Origin: Clostridiales bacterium
GTDB taxonomy: Bacteria > Bacillota > Clostridia > Oscillospirales > Oscillospiraceae
Direction of reading: 5' to 3'
DNA length: 25,895 nt
Assembly: GCA_021205375.1 (NCBI GenBank)
Contig: JAJPXR010000106.1
Coordinates: forward strand, 1-25,895
The stretch's first letter is position 1, and each line of letters starts with the position of its first letter. The notes under the pieces were generated by a model. That model was not told where the DNA came from. It made no database searches and saw nothing but the letters and a program-made list of their open reading frames with translations. Positions 22,875 to 25,895 of the stretch are shown here, piece after piece. A program made the position numbers and the translations under genes.

Positions 22875-24692
22875 TCACACCTGCCGCTTTCCCGTTTCCA
22901 GTTCGTCCCGTGACTCCTCTGTATAGGGGATATATGGGATGTGGATGCGCGCCGTGGTCCCCTCGTCGGCGTGGCTTTCGATCTCCAGGCCGTATGCCTG
23001 ACCAAAGCGCAGTTGGATGCGCTTGTGGACATTGACCAGCCCCACGCCGGAGCCGTGTTTGGGTGTCCGGTCGCTTTCCGTCAGCAGCTTGCTGACCACC
23101 TCCGGCGGCATACCGATGCCGTTGTCACTGACTTCGATATAGATATCCTCTCCGGCGCGCCGGGCGGTCACGCGGATGACCCCCTCTCCGTCCATGCCTT
23201 CCACACCGTAATAGATGGCGTTTTCCAGCAGAGGCTGGATGACCAGTTTCACGATGCAGCAGGACAAAATCTCCGGGTCGATGTCGTATTCCACCCGAAA
23301 CTCGTTTTTATAGCGCACCTTTTGGATGTTCATATAGTTCCTGGCGTGGCCCAGCTCTTCCTCCAGCCGAATGATATTTTTGCCCTTGCTCAGGCTGACC
23401 CGGAAGAGGCTTGCCAGCTCGGTTATCATAAAGATGGCGTCCTTGTACCGTTCGTCCTCGATCATCCACACGATGGAGTCCAGCGTATTGTACAGGAAGT
23501 GGGGGTTGATTTGGGATTGCAGAGCGTCCAACTCGCTTTTTCGTTTTTCCTCCTGCTCCACCAAAATGTCCTGCATCAACTGGCGTAGCTGCTCCACGGT
23601 GGAGCGGAGGGTGCGGCCAAGGTGCTCGATCTCCAGGCTGCCGCCCACATAAATATCCGGGTTCAGGTTGCCCCGCTCCAATTCCTTGACCGACTCGTTC
23701 AGCCGCACCAGCGGCTTGGAGATCTGAACGGAAACCATCTGATTGAGGGCGATGATGGCCAGCAGAGACAGCATGACCAGAATGACGGCAAAATACTGGG
23801 TCTCCAGCAGGCCCATCTCGTAAGAATGGATGGTCACCACGCTGACCAGCTTCCATCCGGTGTAGCTGATGGTTTTCACTGTGACGAGCCGCTTTTCTCC
23901 CTCGAAGGTCTCCTCCACGCTGCCGTCGTCGTAGGTCAGGGCCTCCTGGTTGTTTTCGCTGTACAGCCCGGCGTAAATCAGGTTCTGGCGAGGGTGATAG
24001 ATGATCTCCCCGTTGTTGTCCATCAGATAGATGTATTCCGAGGAGCTGTCCGTATTGGTTTTGGAAAGCAACTGCTCGATGCTGCTGTAATTCATATCCA
24101 CCAGCAGCACCCCCAGCTTGGTGCTGCCGCCGAAGGTCAGCTCCACCGTATGGCTCAGGGAAATGACCCAGTAGTAGCGGTAAGAGGTGTCGTCAAAGAG
24201 ATTCTGCACATGGGGGACAGAGAAGTGCAGGTTCTCCATCTGGCTCATGGCGGAGGTAAACCACTCCTGGTTGACGATGTCCACCCCCTGCTTTTCGGTG
24301 GCCACCGGCGCGGCAGCCACCAGTTCGCCGTCCACGGTGTAACAGGCAATGCTGATGAGATTGTCCTTGTTCTCCTCGTAGAGCAGGTTCATCTCCTCGT
24401 CCAGCGTGTCGGTCTCCAGGTCGGTGTCCTTGATGACGGAGTAGTACATGGCGTTGGAGATGCGACGCATACTGCGCAGGTAGTCCTCCAGATTGATGGC
24501 CGCCTGGTCCAGCAACTGGCTGGCACTCTCCACGGACACGGTCTCCACACGGGCGCTGAACTGGCTGAAGAGGAGTACGCCCAGCACCGCCAGGATGCAG
24601 ATGGACACCACGGTAAACGAGATGGAGATGGTCACCTGGATACCCATGGGGAGGATGCCCTTTTTCCGCAGGAAAGCGCGCAGCCGCTTCAT
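22875..24692 (-). CDS. YesM/LytS-type sensor histidine kinase
   Basis: 605 residues. Membrane helix 1 at about 18-43, a large extracellular double-Cache domain (about 45-295), helix 2 at about 300-322, a HAMP linker (about 323-380), then a His_kinase domain with the phospho-acceptor H398 in QINPHFLYNTLDS and a GHKL ATPase (N491 in LLENAIYYG, DNGIGM at 523, GSGVGL at 547). This is the family partnered with AraC-type response regulators. Its start overlaps the regulator's stop by four bases (ATGA), so the pair is translationally coupled. The substrate is inferred to be sugar, because two sugar-binding proteins follow in the operon. Confidence 0.93.
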   Translation of the reverse strand: MKRLRAFLRKKGILPMGIQVTISISFTVVSICILAVLGVLLFSQFSARVETVSVESASQLLDQAAINLEDYLRSMRRISNAMYYSVIKDTDLETDTLDEEMNLLYEENKDNLISIACYTVDGELVAAAPVATEKQGVDIVNQEWFTSAMSQMENLHFSVPHVQNLFDDTSYRYYWVISLSHTVELTFGGSTKLGVLLVDMNYSSIEQLLSKTNTDSSSEYIYLMDNNGEIIYHPRQNLIYAGLYSENNQEALTYDDGSVEETFEGEKRLVTVKTISYTGWKLVSVVTIHSYEMGLLETQYFAVILVMLSLLAIIALNQMVSVQISKPLVRLNESVKELERGNLNPDIYVGGSLEIEHLGRTLRSTVEQLRQLMQDILVEQEEKRKSELDALQSQINPHFLYNTLDSIVWMIEDERYKDAIFMITELASLFRVSLSKGKNIIRLEEELGHARNYMNIQKVRYKNEFRVEYDIDPEILSCCIVKLVIQPLLENAIYYGVEGMDGEGVIRVTARRAGEDIYIEVSDNGIGMPPEVVSKLLTESDRTPKHGSGVGLVNVHKRIQLRFGQAYGLEIESHADEGTTARIHIPYIPYTEESRDELETGKRQV

Positions 24693-25895
24693 TCCTTTGT
24701 CCTTTCCCTGGCCCGGTAGCGGGTGGGAGAGACGCCGAACCGCTTTTTGAACACATAGCTGAAATAATTGGGATCGGAATAGCCCACCTTCCCGGCGATG
24801 ACGTAGGTCTTTTCGTCTCCCTCCAGCAGCAGGCGAACCGCCTGCTCCATCCGGTGGTCCGTCAGGTAATGGATAAAGGTCTTGCCTGTCTCCTTCTTAA
24901 ACACGGTGGAAAAATAGGCTGCGCTGACGCCCAGGCTCCGGCAGACCGTCTCCACCGTAAGGGACTGGTCGGCGTAATGCTCCCGGATATAGTCCTCGGC
25001 CTTGTCCACAAGAGACCGAGTGGTGCTTTGCCGCCGGTGCTCCATCATCTCCTGCATTTTGACCCCCAGCGCCAGCATCCACCGCTCAAGCTCCTCCGGC
25101 GACTCCAGTTGGAGGGCCTCACTGTAGATGTCCCGGCTCTCGCCCCAAATCTGGTCCATGTTCAGCCGGTTGTTGCTGCCAAAGCGGAAGATCTCCGTCA
25201 GCAGTTCCATGAGAAACAGCCGGTACTTTTGCAGGCTGGTCCCCTGGCCGGACACCTGCGCGACGCAGCGGTGAACCGCCTGTTCCAGGCCCTCCCGGCT
25301 GCCGGTCTTGATCTGCCGGAACACCTGCTGCAAAAACTTGGGTTCCCAGTCGCCGTCCGCCGCTTCCGCAGGGGCGACCTCCGCAATATTGATGGCACGG
25401 GTATTGCCGTAAAGCACCCGACAGGACACCGCGTCCACCGCCCCGGCATAGGAGGCCGAAAGCTCCCGCAGGTCGCCGCAGACCTGCCCGATGCCGATGG
25501 TGACAGCCGCGCCGCAGAGCCGCCTGGCCAGGCGGCAGAAGCGGTCCAGGCTGTCGGTCAGGCTCGTGACCTCTGTCAGCTCCGTCAGTTGGGCGATCAG
25601 CACTGTGTTCCCCAAATAGGTGAACAGCTTCCCCCGCCAGCGCTCCATCAACCGCTCCTCCGCCAGCTTTTTCACGGACACCGCCAGCAGGAACGGCTCC
25701 ATTTCCAGGTCAGGGGAGGCCGCAGTGGTATGCACCAGGCAAACCGCGTAATAGGGTCCCGGCAGGTCGATCTGGTAGTTGGACAGCAGCCGGTCCACCT
25801 CCTCCGGCGGGATGCAGCCCTCGATCAGGGAGGTGAAAAAATTTGGTTCTATGTCAAGAGTTGGGGCAGAGAAAAATAACCCGCAAAAATAGTGA
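24689..25895 (-). CDS. YesN-type AraC-family response regulator, N-terminus outside window
   Basis: 401 residues are visible and the frame is open to the right edge (upstream of the GTG at 25798 it continues without a stop and reads like protein: LDIEPNFFTSLIEGCIPPEE). The CheY-like receiver domain should lie beyond the edge. The visible part has the long middle domain typical of YesN proteins, then two AraC helix-turn-helix motifs at the C-terminus (LTVETVCRSLGVSAAYFSTVFKKE; then VIAGKVGYSDPNYFSYVFKK and RFGVSPTRYR). It would activate transcription once phosphorylated by the overlapping kinase. The tandem repeat ahead of mglB is its likely target. Confidence 0.9.
   Translation of the reverse strand, partial: HYFCGLFFSAPTLDIEPNFFTSLIEGCIPPEEVDRLLSNYQIDLPGPYYAVCLVHTTAASPDLEMEPFLLAVSVKKLAEERLMERWRGKLFTYLGNTVLIAQLTELTEVTSLTDSLDRFCRLARRLCGAAVTIGIGQVCGDLRELSASYAGAVDAVSCRVLYGNTRAINIAEVAPAEAADGDWEPKFLQQVFRQIKTGSREGLEQAVHRCVAQVSGQGTSLQKYRLFLMELLTEIFRFGSNNRLNMDQIWGESRDIYSEALQLESPEELERWMLALGVKMQEMMEHRRQSTTRSLVDKAEDYIREHYADQSLTVETVCRSLGVSAAYFSTVFKKETGKTFIHYLTDHRMEQAVRLLLEGDEKTYVIAGKVGYSDPNYFSYVFKKRFGVSPTRYRARERTKE

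Overview
The window reads as chromosome of a GC-rich gut-type Clostridia (Oscillospirales-like Firmicutes; inferred). The grounds are a YesM/YesN two-component pair, a LicT-type antiterminator, LPXTG/SpaA-type pilus genes and palindromic intergenic repeats of a kind common in that order. No tRNA, rRNA, transposase or CRISPR array was seen.

Left block (155-7513, all minus strand, transcribed right to left): a tyrosine recombinase, a protein with three zinc-ribbon-like repeats and an AP2 domain, signal peptidase I, a backbone pilin and a very large LPSTG-anchored pilus/adhesin protein. The last two genes are both broken at one junction near 3470: the pilin loses its C-terminal half and sorting signal, and the adhesin loses its signal peptide and the front of its CHAP-like domain. 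A perfect 17-bp inverted repeat (6278-6294 and 7752-7768) brackets the recombinase gene. A near-consensus promoter lies inside the bracket and now points away from the pilus genes into a terminator. This looks like a self-encoded invertible ON/OFF switch for the pilus operon, seen in the OFF orientation. It is the main candidate for an undescribed system here.

Middle block: 7769-10088 is mostly debris. It holds hairpins, direct repeats and fragments of an old-yellow-enzyme reductase, a small membrane protein, an SLC13-type transporter and an aldo-keto reductase. A complete MOFRL-family glycerate kinase follows (10089-11324, plus strand). Next is a PTS operon on the plus strand: promoter, RAT/terminator leader, LicT-like antiterminator, EIIBC, a ChbG/YdjC-type deacetylase and a glucose-type EIIA, closed by a strong terminator. 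The deacetylase suggests an acetylated sugar or disaccharide as substrate.

Right block (15953 to the right edge, all minus strand): a sugar-sensing and uptake system. A YesN-type AraC response regulator (running off the right edge), a YesM-type sensor kinase, a membrane-anchored sugar-binding protein, a galactose/glucose-binding lipoprotein and a small acidic-tailed membrane protein form one run. They are followed by mglB, mglA, mglC and a single-pass protein with one InlB B-repeat. Two 11-bp direct repeats, exactly 21 bp apart and next to the mglB -35 box, look like the operator for the AraC-type regulator. An intercistronic hairpin after mglB may set the binding protein above the ATPase and permease.
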